64,000 nucleotides of DNA, taken from positions 62,001 to 126,000 of the forward strand of contig WSXX01000004.1 of NCBI GenBank assembly GCA_009773515.1. The letters are read 5' to 3'. This DNA is from Bacteroidota bacterium (GTDB taxonomy: Bacteria > Bacteroidota > Bacteroidia > Bacteroidales > Lentimicrobiaceae). Below are positions 19,074-28,587 of this stretch, in pieces. The notes under the pieces were generated by a model. It searched no databases and was not told the origin of the DNA. It saw only the letters and a list, made by a program, of their open reading frames with translations. A program made the translations under genes and the position numbers. The number at the start of each line of letters is the position of its first letter. Within the stretch, counting starts at the first letter, position 1.

Positions 19074-19075
19074 TC

Positions 19076-21418
19076 ATGAAAAAGATATATTTTTTGTTTG
19101 TATTTGTGCTGGTCGTTACAAATGTTATTGCCCAGCTCCCCGGAAACATAAGCTATCAGGCCGTTATCCGTAATGCGAATAACAATCTGGTAACCAATCA
19201 GAACATTCGCGTAAGGCTGAGTATTCTGAATGCTCCAACTTCAACAACGCCCTTGTGGCAGGAAGTACAAACCCCTAATACCAATGACAACGGGCTTATC
19301 AGCCTTCAGTTGGGGCAATACGTAGCGTTTCCGGCCAATCTTTTCCGCAATAACGGTACTCTTTTCCTAAAAACAGAAGTTGATCCGACCGGAGGTACAT
19401 CTTATTCCATTTCAGGCACCAGTCAGTTACTCAGCACACCTTATGCCATGTATGCCAGAGATGTAGAGAATAATAATGATGCCGATGCTGATCCCAACAA
19501 CGAGTTGCAGACCATCAGCCTCAGCGGAACGGTGCTTAGCTTGTCGCATGGAGGAGGTTCAGTTGTGCTTCCTTCAAGTGGCGGAGGCGGCGATAACTGG
19601 GGAACTCAGGTTGCCATCACCAATAGTACCTTATCCGGTAACGGCACAACAGCTTCTCCTTTAGGAATTGCACAGCAATCAGCAAGCTCGGGGCAGGTCT
19701 TGAAGTGGAATGGAACAACCTGGACTCCTGCAAATGACGAGACCGGAGCCTCAGGTGGACCACCTACAGGACCGGCAGGTGGCGATTTATCAGGAACATA
19801 TCCAAACCCGGGCATTGGGGATGGAAAAGTAAGTTCTGCAAAAATTGCAACAGGGGCTGTTACAGAAATAAAGATTGCTGATAATTCAGTTACATCTGTA
19901 AAAATTATTGATGGAACAATCGTTTCAAGTGATCTGTCGAATAACTCAGTATCTGAGTCCAAAATTATAAATGCATCAGTTACAGAATCTAAAATTGCCG
20001 GAGGTGCTGTTACCGGAAGTAAGATCGCACAAGCGGGTGCTACCAGTGGTCAGGTGCTCAAATGGAACGGAACAATCTGGGCACCAGCTACGGATGAAAT
20101 AGGTAGCGGAGGCTCTTCACAATGGATAACCAATGGAAACAATATCTATTATAATACCGGAAATGTTGGTATTGGAACTTCAAATCCAACCACTAAACTC
20201 GACATCTCCGGATCCGGCGATCAATTGATGAAAATTACTTCTACAAACGCAAATATAGCCGGGCTTAATTTGATTCGTACCGGGAGTTCCCAGGTTGACT
20301 GGACCATGCGTAACAGTTCGGGGAACTTATATTTTAGCTACTCTAATGATGACATGGCAACATTGAATGATGCTCTGGTCATCAGGGGTACTCCTGCCGG
20401 AAGGGTGGGGATAGGTGTTACTACTCCTACCGAACTTCTTGATGTTAACGGAAATATCCGGCTCAGAGAAAATGCATCAGTTGGGACCTGGTCAAACAAT
20501 TCATTGTCGCTGATAACCAATAGTTTATCACGGGTTACAGTTCAAGGTGATGGAAGAGTCGGCATTGGCACAGCAACTCCAACGGGATTATTAACTGTTG
20601 AAGGAGGAGGTGCCGGATTAGGATATGCAGGCTTATATGTCAACAATACCCATGCGTCTGGTATTGCATTACATGCAAAGGCAAACAGTTCAGATGCGGC
20701 TTTGGTTGTTACTCAAAATGGCTCGGGAATAATTTCCAGATTCTTTGATGGTGGAAGTTCCGATGTAGTGAGGATTGATAATGGAGGCGGTGCTCATAAG
20801 GGAGCAATAAGGCTTTTTGGCAGTAATTCATCTTCAAGTTTTGGAGGGTTTGCCTCGGGTGAAAATAGTTTTGGCCTTGTTATTGGGCATCATTATTCTG
20901 GATCACCCTATGCCATTGCAAATGCCTATCGCCCAACTTCTTCAACTTCAAGCTTTGCCCCTTATCTGGATAATACAACTTCCCTTGGCCTTGCAACATA
21001 CCGTTGGACCGCTGTTTTTGCGGTAAATGGTACAATTCAGACATCCGACCGGAATAAAAAGGAAAATATCAGGGATATCTCATACGGGCTGGATGCATTG
21101 ATGAGCTTAAAACCTGTTAGCTTTCGCTGGAAAGATAATGCTTGCAGGGTGGGAACCGGCAACAGTATGGGCTTTATAGCTCAGGACCTGGAGCAAATCA
21201 TACCTGATGCTGTTGTTCATTCCATTACTTCTGACGAAGAAATTCAGATCGCCCGGAAAGAGAAAGGCATTGAACTTGAACGGGAAACATACGGAGTGAA
21301 GTACACTGAACTGATTCCTGTGCTGGTTAAGGCTATTCAGGAACAACAGGCCATTATTGAGAAGCAACAAAAGCAGATTGATAAATTATTGAACCTGCAG
21401 TTTTCAAAAACGGAATAA
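19076..21418 (+). CDS. Fibre-like protein with C-terminal S74 chaperone domain
   Basis: Starting at ATG 19076 (a TTG six bases earlier overlaps the preceding stop), the 780-residue protein has a signal peptide (cleavage after IAQ). Its repetitive middle is full of short Gly/Ser/Asn/Thr strands, including repeats of the type SVTSVKIIDGTIVSSDLSNN and several NVGIGTSNPTTKLDISGSG units. The last ~120 residues hold the intramolecular chaperone of endosialidase (peptidase S74), starting TSDRNKKENIRDISYGLDAL, which normally aids trimerisation and then cleaves itself. This fold is shared with phage tail fibres, but the signal peptide and context point to a secreted bacterial surface fibre. Confidence 0.85.
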   Translation: MKKIYFLFVFVLVVTNVIAQLPGNISYQAVIRNANNNLVTNQNIRVRLSILNAPTSTTPLWQEVQTPNTNDNGLISLQLGQYVAFPANLFRNNGTLFLKTEVDPTGGTSYSISGTSQLLSTPYAMYARDVENNNDADADPNNELQTISLSGTVLSLSHGGGSVVLPSSGGGGDNWGTQVAITNSTLSGNGTTASPLGIAQQSASSGQVLKWNGTTWTPANDETGASGGPPTGPAGGDLSGTYPNPGIGDGKVSSAKIATGAVTEIKIADNSVTSVKIIDGTIVSSDLSNNSVSESKIINASVTESKIAGGAVTGSKIAQAGATSGQVLKWNGTIWAPATDEIGSGGSSQWITNGNNIYYNTGNVGIGTSNPTTKLDISGSGDQLMKITSTNANIAGLNLIRTGSSQVDWTMRNSSGNLYFSYSNDDMATLNDALVIRGTPAGRVGIGVTTPTELLDVNGNIRLRENASVGTWSNNSLSLITNSLSRVTVQGDGRVGIGTATPTGLLTVEGGGAGLGYAGLYVNNTHASGIALHAKANSSDAALVVTQNGSGIISRFFDGGSSDVVRIDNGGGAHKGAIRLFGSNSSSSFGGFASGENSFGLVIGHHYSGSPYAIANAYRPTSSTSSFAPYLDNTTSLGLATYRWTAVFAVNGTIQTSDRNKKENIRDISYGLDALMSLKPVSFRWKDNACRVGTGNSMGFIAQDLEQIIPDAVVHSITSDEEIQIARKEKGIELERETYGVKYTELIPVLVKAIQEQQAIIEKQQKQIDKLLNLQFSKTE

Positions 21419-21556
21419 TTTCATTCAACAAACCTTAAGCAAGCGGATGACAAAAATCTTGCATTGAAAAGTAAAAATGATGGCCTATTCAACAGAGTGA
21501 ACGAAATTGAAATATTCTTGAACTTAAGTCAGAAATAGGTTTGAGACAATTCTTGC

Positions 21557-21597
21557 TTAAAAGCTCTGCTTATATTATTGTAAGCAGGGCTTTTTAA
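21557..21597 (+). terminator. Terminator after the exported-protein run
   Basis: AAAGCtCTGCTTA pairs with TAAGCAGgGCTTT and is followed by TTTAATTT. It lies about 140 bases after the fibre gene. The rest of the gap 21419-21912 is AT-rich with no gene seen, apart from the TetR operator and promoter described separately. Confidence 0.8.
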
Positions 21598-21810
21598 TTT
21601 ATTCTGCTTAGGGTATGTTGTGAAACTAATTTTGGTTTATGAGGTTTGCTTTTATAAGCATCAGATTGTAAGAAAAATTCCTTGTTTGAATTATTTTCCT
21701 TCTTTTGGCCGGTGGGTTATATCATTGTATAAGCTCTGTTTTTAAGTTATGGTCGGTATTTCAACATTTATAATTATCATATAATGAGGTACATAAAAGT
21801 ATAATTATTT

Positions 21811-21832
21811 TATTTCGACCAATCGACCAAAA
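21811..21832. promoter_or_regulatory. Putative TetR operator, tetR side
   Basis: The segment reads TATTTCGACCAA, then TCG, then ACCAAAA, a tandem repeat of CGACCAA. The same 22-base site with only three changes occurs at 22511-22532, just after tetR and before tolC. The two copies bracket the regulator gene, which suggests that the TetR protein binds both. Confidence 0.5.
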
Positions 21833-21847
21833 TATTCGAATTTTTTC

Positions 21848-21878
21848 TTGCTTTTCGGAAATTGCCATTGTAATTTTG
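21848..21878 (+). promoter_or_regulatory. tetR promoter
   Basis: TTG (21848-21850) is followed after 20 bases by TAATTTTG (21871-21878), an exact fit to the Bacteroidota consensus. The tetR ATG is 34 bases downstream, and the putative operator lies just upstream. Confidence 0.75.
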
Positions 21879-21912
21879 CAGCCGCAAACAAAATCAGGAA
21901 AATATCCAGATC

Positions 21913-22497
21913 ATGCTCGACAAAGAAGAAGTAAAAAATTCAATCATTGCTGTTGCCAGGCAGATTTTCAGCCGTTTTGGTTTCAAAAAAACCACTATGG
22001 ATGAAATCGCCATTGCCTCACGCAAAGGAAAGAGTTCAATATACTATTATTTCGAGAGCAAAGAAGACATCTTTCAGGCAGTGGTTGAAAAAGAAGCATC
22101 TATGCTCAAGCGAGAACTGCAGGAAGCCATCAAGCCGGTTGTCGACCCTAAAGAAAAACTTAAGGTTTATGTTCTGGTTAGGATGAAAACCCTGAAAAAC
22201 CTGGCCAATTATTACGATGCCATCCGCAGCGAATACCTGAGCCATCTTGATTTTGTTGAGAATATCCGTAAAAAATATGATGAAGAGGAAATTTTAATGG
22301 TTGAAGCCATTCTTAAAGAGGGTGCTGAAAAAATGGAATTCAATATCGAAAATACACGTCTGGCTGCAATAGCCATCGTTACTGCCTTGAAAGGCCTCGA
22401 AATTCCTATGTTCTGGCAAAACAACGAAGATTCCGATATGGAAAAACGTCTCGACGACCTCATCAATATTCTTTTTTACGGACTGGTTCGCCGGTGA
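21913..22497 (+). CDS. TetR family transcriptional regulator
   Basis: This 194-residue repressor has the usual N-terminal HTH (residues about 10-55: FSRFGFKKTTMDEIAIASRK, then GKSSIYYYFESKEDIF). A helical ligand-binding domain follows. It precedes an efflux operon on the same strand, so it probably represses that operon and itself until a toxic compound binds. Two copies of a CGACCAA-containing site, before and after the gene, are candidate operators. The effector is unknown. Confidence 0.93.
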   Translation: MLDKEEVKNSIIAVARQIFSRFGFKKTTMDEIAIASRKGKSSIYYYFESKEDIFQAVVEKEASMLKRELQEAIKPVVDPKEKLKVYVLVRMKTLKNLANYYDAIRSEYLSHLDFVENIRKKYDEEEILMVEAILKEGAEKMEFNIENTRLAAIAIVTALKGLEIPMFWQNNEDSDMEKRLDDLINILFYGLVRR

Positions 22498-22510
22498 TTT
22501 TTTTTGTAAT

Positions 22511-22532
22511 TATTTCGACCAAAAAACCAAAA
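22511..22532. promoter_or_regulatory. Putative TetR operator, efflux side
   Basis: This is the second copy of the TATTTCGACCAA-nnn-ACCAAAA site, 14 bases after the tetR stop and about 90 bases before tolC. Three of 22 positions differ from the copy at 21811. I see no clear TAnnTTTG box between here and tolC, so the efflux promoter is not identified. Confidence 0.45.
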
Positions 22533-22618
22533 GAGTCAAAAACAATAAAAGTCAAAAAACGTCTCTTGTGTTGAAAGAGAAAGAATAGAAACCTAAAATG
22601 CTTAACCGAAGTTGAACT

Positions 22619-24121
22619 ATGAAAAAAACTGTTTTGCACATGAGCCTGATTGCCATATTGCTCTGGCTGCCGCAAATCATGCTGGCACAGGTCAGCGGGC
22701 TTTCGCCGGAACTAACAGAGCTCATCAGGCTTTCTGTTGAAAAGGACCGTAAACTTGCAGCTACTCACATTGACCGGGAAATCACCCTGCAACAGCGTAA
22801 AGCCGTCAGGTCTTCTTATTACCCGAAGCTTGAAGCCGGCGGGAAATATGTTTTTGCCAAATCACCGCTTAATTTGGAATTGGGCGAAATTACCGGCTTT
22901 GAAAGTTTTGGGAAAATCAGCCAGTTTATGCAAAGCCCTTCATTTCCGCAAATGTTTCCAGGATTGGCAGGTTTAACCGGTGAGTTGATGCAACTGGAAC
23001 AGTTGCTTGCTGCTCAGGGCATGGCATTGCCGGCTTTAAGCAAAGAAATGGATGGCAATTTTACAGGTAATTATTTTGGTGTAGATTTAAGTGCCAAGGT
23101 ATTGCTGTTCAGTGGAGGTAAAGTCCCCAGGATTTCGCACGCCCTTACAGAAAAGGCTTCGGCACAGGAACAGCTTACGCGCAAAAGTACAGCCGATCTG
23201 ATTGCTGAAGTGATTGCCGCTTACGATCAGCTGGCGCTACTTGGCCAGTCGGGATTATTGATTGATGAATCATCACAGAGGCTTGATGCTGAGAAGCGAT
23301 TTGCATCCTCTTCCCTCAGAAATGGTTTTGCAACGACATATGATACCTTGAGAATTGCGGCAGCCGAAGCTGCACTTGAAGCAAAAATGGCTGATTTTAA
23401 GGGTAAGAAGTTGCTGTTGTCGCAAAATCTTTCAAGGCTTACCGGCCAACCTGCCAGCCGCTTTTCCAATGCGTTTCCCGATCTGCAACCCTTATTGCCA
23501 GTAGCAAATACGTCCACAATAGCCAACAGGCCGGAATTGATGGCACTCCAGTCGGGGCTTCAGGCACAAAAATATATGCTCGGTGCCGAAAAGTCGCATT
23601 ATCTGCCTAAAGTACAAGCATTTGCGTCGGCCCGTTATGATAACCTTTTCGATGCAGAAGCAAATTTCAAATCACCTATGAATATTGGTGTTGATGTAAA
23701 TTCAATGACTTTAGGTCCGGCATTGATGGCAGGTGTAGGATTCAAATGGGACATTTTTGATTTATCAGGCGGAAGTTCTAAAGTTAAACTGGCAAAACTT
23801 GAAGTAAAAAAGGCTGCCAATGAGTTGGAAGAAGCCCGCGAATTGCTGGAATTAAACCTTACCAAAACTACAACAGCACTTGAAACTGCCAATGCACAGG
23901 TTATACTGAAATCCAGGGAAAAAGCGGTTGCAGAAAAAGCCCTTGAAATGGCGTCGAAATCATACAACGAAGGCCAGATAAGTATAACCGAACGTCTCGC
24001 AGCCGAAACAAGCTATCAGCAATCGGCGCTTGAATATCTGCAAGCTGTATATGCACAGCGTCAGGCAACAATTGAGTTGTATAAAGCCACCGGTGACCTT
24101 AATATAGAAAATATCAAATAG
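22619..24121 (+). CDS. TolC family outer-membrane efflux protein
   Basis: The 500-residue protein has a signal peptide (cleavage near LAQ) and the two helical repeats of the TolC fold. They show RKAVRSSYYPKLEAGGKYVF in the first half and SHYLPKVQAFASARYDN in the second, with long alpha-barrel helices (ARELLELNLTKTTTALETA and SYNEGQISITERLAAETSYQ). It forms the outer-membrane channel of a tripartite exporter with the membrane fusion protein encoded 28 bases downstream. The length is typical. Confidence 0.93.
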   Translation: MKKTVLHMSLIAILLWLPQIMLAQVSGLSPELTELIRLSVEKDRKLAATHIDREITLQQRKAVRSSYYPKLEAGGKYVFAKSPLNLELGEITGFESFGKISQFMQSPSFPQMFPGLAGLTGELMQLEQLLAAQGMALPALSKEMDGNFTGNYFGVDLSAKVLLFSGGKVPRISHALTEKASAQEQLTRKSTADLIAEVIAAYDQLALLGQSGLLIDESSQRLDAEKRFASSSLRNGFATTYDTLRIAAAEAALEAKMADFKGKKLLLSQNLSRLTGQPASRFSNAFPDLQPLLPVANTSTIANRPELMALQSGLQAQKYMLGAEKSHYLPKVQAFASARYDNLFDAEANFKSPMNIGVDVNSMTLGPALMAGVGFKWDIFDLSGGSSKVKLAKLEVKKAANELEEARELLELNLTKTTTALETANAQVILKSREKAVAEKALEMASKSYNEGQISITERLAAETSYQQSALEYLQAVYAQRQATIELYKATGDLNIENIK

Positions 24122-24148
24122 AATCATTAAAACACAAAAACAACCAAA

Positions 24149-25183
24149 ATGAAAACACTCAATAAACGTAATGCCGGAATGTTGTGGGCATTTATTACTT
24201 TCCTGTCGGTCATTATTTTAGTAAGTATTTCGGGTTGGTTATTCCTGAAACCTCAGCCAGAAATGTTACAGGGAGAGATTGAAGCAACTGAAACCAGAAT
24301 ATCGGGAAAAGTGCCTGCCCGGATACAGAAAATTTTAGTCGAAGAAGGTTCTCAGGTAAAAATAGGGGATACGCTGGTTATTCTGGGTAGTCCTGAACTT
24401 GAGGCCAAACTCATACAGGCCTCATCGGCAGAAAGTGCTGCCATGGCGCAAAACAGAAAAGCAATAAAGGGGGCGCGACAGGAACAGACTGCAGCGGCCT
24501 ATGAAATGTGGCAAAAAGCGGAGGTGGGTGTTGGATTCGCAAAAATAACCTTCGACCGGGTGCAGAATATGTTCAACGATGGTGTGGTTTCGGCTCAAAA
24601 ACGCGATGAAGCAGAAGCAGCTTACCATGCCACTGTAGCCACCTCAAAAGCAGCAAGGGCGCAATATGAGATGGCAGTGAATGGTGCCGAAGCCGAAGAT
24701 AAACAAGCCGCTATGGCAATGGTTGACCGCGCCAGAGGTGCTGTGTCTGAGGTTCAGGCGTATCTTTCCGAAACGGTATTGCTGTCGCCGGTTAATGGCG
24801 AAGTTTCAGATATTTTTCCTCAAACCGGCGAATTGGTCGGCTCCGGCGCTCCCCTGATGAGCCTGGTTGATCTGACAAATGTAAAGGCCATCTTCAGTAT
24901 TCGCGAAGACAAAATGCCGCTCATTCAAAAAGGGAAGGAATTTGAAGCAGTTGTTCCTGCATTGGGCAATAAAAAGATAATGTTAAAGGTCAGCTATATC
25001 AAAGTCATGGCTGGTTATGCAACTTACAAACCTACCAAAAGCAACGGAGGATTTGATGTTAAAACGTTTGAAGTACATGCCTGTCCTGTTGGGGAAAGCA
25101 CTGGCCTGCTTCCGGGTATGAGCGTACTGGTAGAATATAACAGCCTTGAAAACAACCTTTCCAGAGGCATTTCTGCCAGATAG
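24149..25183 (+). CDS. HlyD family membrane fusion protein
   Basis: The 344-residue adaptor has one N-terminal membrane helix (about 13-33) followed by the lipoyl half-motif (GKVPARIQKILVEEGSQVKIG). An alpha-hairpin with coiled-coil sequence follows (about 95-190), then the second lipoyl half and beta-barrel (LLSPVNGEVSDIFPQTGELV). It bridges the inner-membrane permeases and the TolC-type channel. The operon order tolC-hlyD-permease-permease is common in Bacteroidota. Confidence 0.93.
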   Translation: MKTLNKRNAGMLWAFITFLSVIILVSISGWLFLKPQPEMLQGEIEATETRISGKVPARIQKILVEEGSQVKIGDTLVILGSPELEAKLIQASSAESAAMAQNRKAIKGARQEQTAAAYEMWQKAEVGVGFAKITFDRVQNMFNDGVVSAQKRDEAEAAYHATVATSKAARAQYEMAVNGAEAEDKQAAMAMVDRARGAVSEVQAYLSETVLLSPVNGEVSDIFPQTGELVGSGAPLMSLVDLTNVKAIFSIREDKMPLIQKGKEFEAVVPALGNKKIMLKVSYIKVMAGYATYKPTKSNGGFDVKTFEVHACPVGESTGLLPGMSVLVEYNSLENNLSRGISAR

Positions 25184-25210
25184 AAATCAGGATTTAATTT
25201 CAGGTAGATT

Positions 25211-26407
25211 ATGAATAATCACATAAAGGCACTTATAGGTGTATCGGGCAGAGAAATCAACCGAATGACATCCAGGCCGTTGTATCTTCTTGCGGTGGTG
25301 CTTTTGCCCTTGCTTAGTCTTCTGTTTTTCGTGTCGCTCATGAAGGAAGGTGTGCCTGTAAAACTGCCCATTGCTGTGGTTGATTACGATCACACAGCTT
25401 TATCGGCAAAATTCAGTCGTACCATAGATGCTACCCCGGGAAGCAGTGTAGTGATGACTCCTGCCACCGAACATGAGGCCCTGTCAGAACTCAGAAAAGG
25501 CAACATTTACGGCTATGTGGTATTGCCACACAACCTGCAGTCTGATATCATGAATGGCACACAACCTACTGTTAGGTTTTATTACCAGAACGGACTGCTT
25601 ATTGCAGGTGGGCTGATACAGAATGATTTAACTGTAACATTGCATACACTTTCAGCTGGTGTTAACAAGCAGAAACGTGAGGCCATGGGGCAGGATGAGG
25701 TTTCAGTGTTAGCTGCAATTCAACCCATCAAACCTGACGTTCATCTGCTTTTTAATCCCGAAACCAGCTATCAGGTTTATGTAACCACCATTATGCTACC
25801 GATAATGCTGCAAATTTTCATTCTGATGATTACCGTTTACAGCATTGGAATTGAGATAAAGGAGCGCACCTCAAGGGAATGGCTTAGAATGGCTGATAAA
25901 TCAGTGCTTATTGCACTTTCGGGCAAACTGCTGCCATACACGGTTATATTTTTCATTCTTACGATGTTTTCCAACTTTTTGCTTTTTAGTGTATTGATGA
26001 TACCTGTGAACACCTCAGTAGTATATCTGGTATTGTTGTCATTAGTGTTTGTGCTTGCATATCAGGCAATTGGGGTATTCTTTGTCGGATTGCTACCCAT
26101 GATGAGGCATTCTCTCAATCTGGCAGCTTTTTACGGAATTCTGGCACTTACACTTTGTGGTTTTTCTTTTCCCATTGAACATATGCCCGAAGTTTTCAGG
26201 CTGTGGGCAGAAGCATTTCCTGTAAGGCACTATATGCATATTTTTCAGAGTCAGATACTTGCCGGATTTGATTTTGTGTATGCCGCCACATCTTATCTGA
26301 AGTTTCTGCTGTTTCTGCTGTTGCCGTTTACTATCATTTTCAGATTAAAATCGGCTCTCATCTATCAGAATTTTATTGAGAAAATCCGAATCACTGATGC
26401 TGCCTGA
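25211..26407 (+). CDS. ABC-2 type permease (YhhJ/YbhR-like)
   Basis: The 398-residue permease has a first membrane helix (about 22-42), a large periplasmic loop (to about 185; IAVVDYDHTALSAKFSRTID), and then five C-terminal helices. That topology matches ABC-2 drug-export permeases. It contains no nucleotide-binding motifs, and no ATPase gene is present in the operon. The next permease begins 31 bases downstream and is a likely heterodimer partner. Confidence 0.9.
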   Translation: MNNHIKALIGVSGREINRMTSRPLYLLAVVLLPLLSLLFFVSLMKEGVPVKLPIAVVDYDHTALSAKFSRTIDATPGSSVVMTPATEHEALSELRKGNIYGYVVLPHNLQSDIMNGTQPTVRFYYQNGLLIAGGLIQNDLTVTLHTLSAGVNKQKREAMGQDEVSVLAAIQPIKPDVHLLFNPETSYQVYVTTIMLPIMLQIFILMITVYSIGIEIKERTSREWLRMADKSVLIALSGKLLPYTVIFFILTMFSNFLLFSVLMIPVNTSVVYLVLLSLVFVLAYQAIGVFFVGLLPMMRHSLNLAAFYGILALTLCGFSFPIEHMPEVFRLWAEAFPVRHYMHIFQSQILAGFDFVYAATSYLKFLLFLLLPFTIIFRLKSALIYQNFIEKIRITDAA

Positions 26408-26438
26408 GGCTAAGCTTCCTGTAAAAAACAAGAATTAA

Positions 26439-27665
26439 ATGAAGACCTTTATTCTAAGAACTTTCGATAGGTTCAAAAGTGCAGTAGGCAATACGGCTCT
26501 TATTTTTCAGCGTGAACTGGTGCTTTTGCTTTCCGACCTGGGAGTAACCATCCTCCTTTTGATTGTTCCGGTGGTGTACCCTTTTCTGTATTCGCTGATT
26601 TATTATCCCGAAGTGGTTCGCGATCTGCCGGTGGCAGTAGTCGATATGTCGCAATCTTCCGACAGCAGGGCTTTTATCAGAAAACTAAATGCTACACCCG
26701 ATTTGGATATCAGGTATGAATGTATTTCGATGGAGGAAGCTGCCGAAAAGTTCAGAAAGCGCGAAAACAGAGGCATTGTTCTGATTCCTGAAACCTATTC
26801 ATCCGATCTGGCCCTGGGCAGGCAGGCAGTGGTGTCATTGTATGCCGATATGGAATTTTTTCTTTATTATAAGGCAATGGTTATGGGAGCCGGACTGGTT
26901 TCTATAGAAGAAGGCAATGATATACAGATAAAAAGGCTGCTGAATGCCGGCCTTTCAGAAAGACAGGCTGAGGTTTTCAGCAATCCCTTTGTCATTAGTG
27001 GAAACTCCATCGCAAACCCTGCCGGAGGTTTTGCCTCTTACGGAATTCCGGCAGCCCTTATGCTTATCATTCAGCAAACTCTTGTGCTTGCCATAGGCAT
27101 TATGGCCGGCACTGCTCGTGAACGTCACAAACTTGGTACACTTATTCCCTGTGATTTGCGCCGCATGGGAACATTCAGAATGGTGCTGGGCAAATCAGCA
27201 GCCTACTTTTTAATTTATGCGGTAATGTGCTTTTACATGCTGGGCGCAATTCCTGCCTGGTTTGGTTATCCCGATAAGGCAGGATTTAGTCAATTGGTTG
27301 CATTAATGGTGCCTTACCTTCTATCAGCAATCTTTTTTGGATTATGCCTTTCTGTATTTTTCAAAAACAGGGAAACGCCCATGTTGCTATATCTCTTTTT
27401 GTCATTGCCGCTGTTATTTCTTTCAGGGATAATATGGCCATTGTCGAACATGAGCCCATGGTGGCAGGTTGTAAGGAGTATTTTTCCATCGTCACACGCT
27501 ATGCTGGGCTACATAAAAATGAACTCGCTTGGGGCAGATATATCCGAAACCAGCCATGAAATCGCCATGTTGTGGAAACTAACAGCTTTTTATTTTGTGT
27601 TCGCTTGTCTGGTTTACAAAACCCAAATATCAAAGGTAAAAAAACTTGTGCTTGATGCCGGTTAA
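26439..27665 (+). CDS. ABC-2 type permease, second subunit
   Basis: This 408-residue permease has the same topology as its neighbour: a membrane helix at about 30-50, a periplasmic loop beginning LPVAVVDMSQSSDSRAFIRK, and a C-terminal block of five helices with a PLSNMSPWWQ loop. Sequence divergence from the upstream copy suggests an old duplication. It closes the efflux operon. Energy coupling must come from an ATPase encoded elsewhere, or the pair works without one. Confidence 0.9.
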   Translation: MKTFILRTFDRFKSAVGNTALIFQRELVLLLSDLGVTILLLIVPVVYPFLYSLIYYPEVVRDLPVAVVDMSQSSDSRAFIRKLNATPDLDIRYECISMEEAAEKFRKRENRGIVLIPETYSSDLALGRQAVVSLYADMEFFLYYKAMVMGAGLVSIEEGNDIQIKRLLNAGLSERQAEVFSNPFVISGNSIANPAGGFASYGIPAALMLIIQQTLVLAIGIMAGTARERHKLGTLIPCDLRRMGTFRMVLGKSAAYFLIYAVMCFYMLGAIPAWFGYPDKAGFSQLVALMVPYLLSAIFFGLCLSVFFKNRETPMLLYLFLSLPLLFLSGIIWPLSNMSPWWQVVRSIFPSSHAMLGYIKMNSLGADISETSHEIAMLWKLTAFYFVFACLVYKTQISKVKKLVLDAG

Positions 27666-27729
27666 GAGCATAATCCAAGTGTTCCGGCACTTTAATTGAA
27701 AAAAACAAAACTTTAAACAACGTAAAACA

Positions 27730-28356
27730 ATGAAAACAAAACTTTTAACATTGGCCATTTTTGCAATGGCAATCATTCTTACTGTTCCTGTGTATGCACA
27801 GGTTTCTTTTGGTACCCGTCACGGGCTTGCTATCAGCACCCTGGCAAAGACCGGCGATCTTTACGATAATGATGAGATGCATTTTTCCTACACCGGCGGA
27901 ATCTTTGTTACTGCACCGGTAAAAGGCGTTTTTGCGATACAACCCGAACTTAACTACATCTGCAAAGGCCGCAGCAGCGAAACCAGCGAATTTATTGAAA
28001 CCAGGTACCAAAGCAGGTATCATTATCTTCAGATACCAGTTTTGGCAAGGTTTAATACTCATCTTTCCATGACTGAAAAAACCAAAGTGTATTTTAATGT
28101 TGGTCCTTACGTTTCGACTTTGTTGAAATCGCAGAATAAACCCGAAAATGTCTCTGATTGGAAAGACGACAATTATGATGATGTAGATAAAGACCCCGAT
28201 TTTGGTTTGATTTTAGGAATGGGTGTTACTTTCCCAGTGAATAAATATACCTTGCAGGCTGACTTGCGCTACGATATGGGTCTTTCTAAACTGAATTACC
28301 AGCCCGATAGTTATCGCACTAAGGCTTTGGGCATTACTATTGGAATTATTTTCTGA
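27730..28356 (+). CDS. Outer-membrane beta-barrel protein (PorT-like)
   Basis: The 208-residue protein has a signal peptide (cleavage after YAQ, residue 24) and alternating-strand sequence. It contains the motif GVFAIQPELNYICKGRSSE and a C-terminal half (NKYTLQADLRYDMGLSKLN, ending in TIGIIF) typical of the small outer-membrane barrel family in Bacteroidota. It starts 64 bases after the efflux operon and could be cotranscribed, although a link to export is not shown. A hairpin follows its stop codon. Confidence 0.88.
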   Translation: MKTKLLTLAIFAMAIILTVPVYAQVSFGTRHGLAISTLAKTGDLYDNDEMHFSYTGGIFVTAPVKGVFAIQPELNYICKGRSSETSEFIETRYQSRYHYLQIPVLARFNTHLSMTEKTKVYFNVGPYVSTLLKSQNKPENVSDWKDDNYDDVDKDPDFGLILGMGVTFPVNKYTLQADLRYDMGLSKLNYQPDSYRTKALGITIGIIF

Positions 28357-28382
28357 GTTGAATCAGAATGAATGACTTTTAT

Positions 28383-28421
28383 GCCGGAATTGCGTTTCAT
28401 CTGAAATGCGATTCCGGCTTA
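28383..28421 (+). terminator. Hairpin after the beta-barrel gene
   Basis: GCCGGAAT...GCG-TTTCA pairs with TGAAATGCG...ATTCCGGC across a very short loop, followed by TTATTGTAT. The T-run is weak. The stretch 28422-28587 shows no convincing gene. Confidence 0.65.
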
Positions 28422-28587
28422 TTGTATATGAAATTGTTTATCACTGTTGCAACTCGCGAAGTGATTTGTTTGAAAACCTGGTGGATATCCTCTTTTCACC
28501 TTTTCAGGGAAACAAAATTTCCTGCTGTTCGTAAAAAATTAAAACTGGCTTGTTGTATTGCTGATTTCAACTAATTTTCAATAAGAA

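Noticed and set aside
19076..21418. Prophage tail fibre
   Set aside because: The S74 domain is shared with phage fibres, but the protein has a Sec signal, sits beside a T9SS protein and no phage structural genes occur nearby.
28368..28574. 68-residue frame after the beta-barrel gene
   Set aside because: It covers the terminator hairpin, has no domain or promoter and looks like chance.
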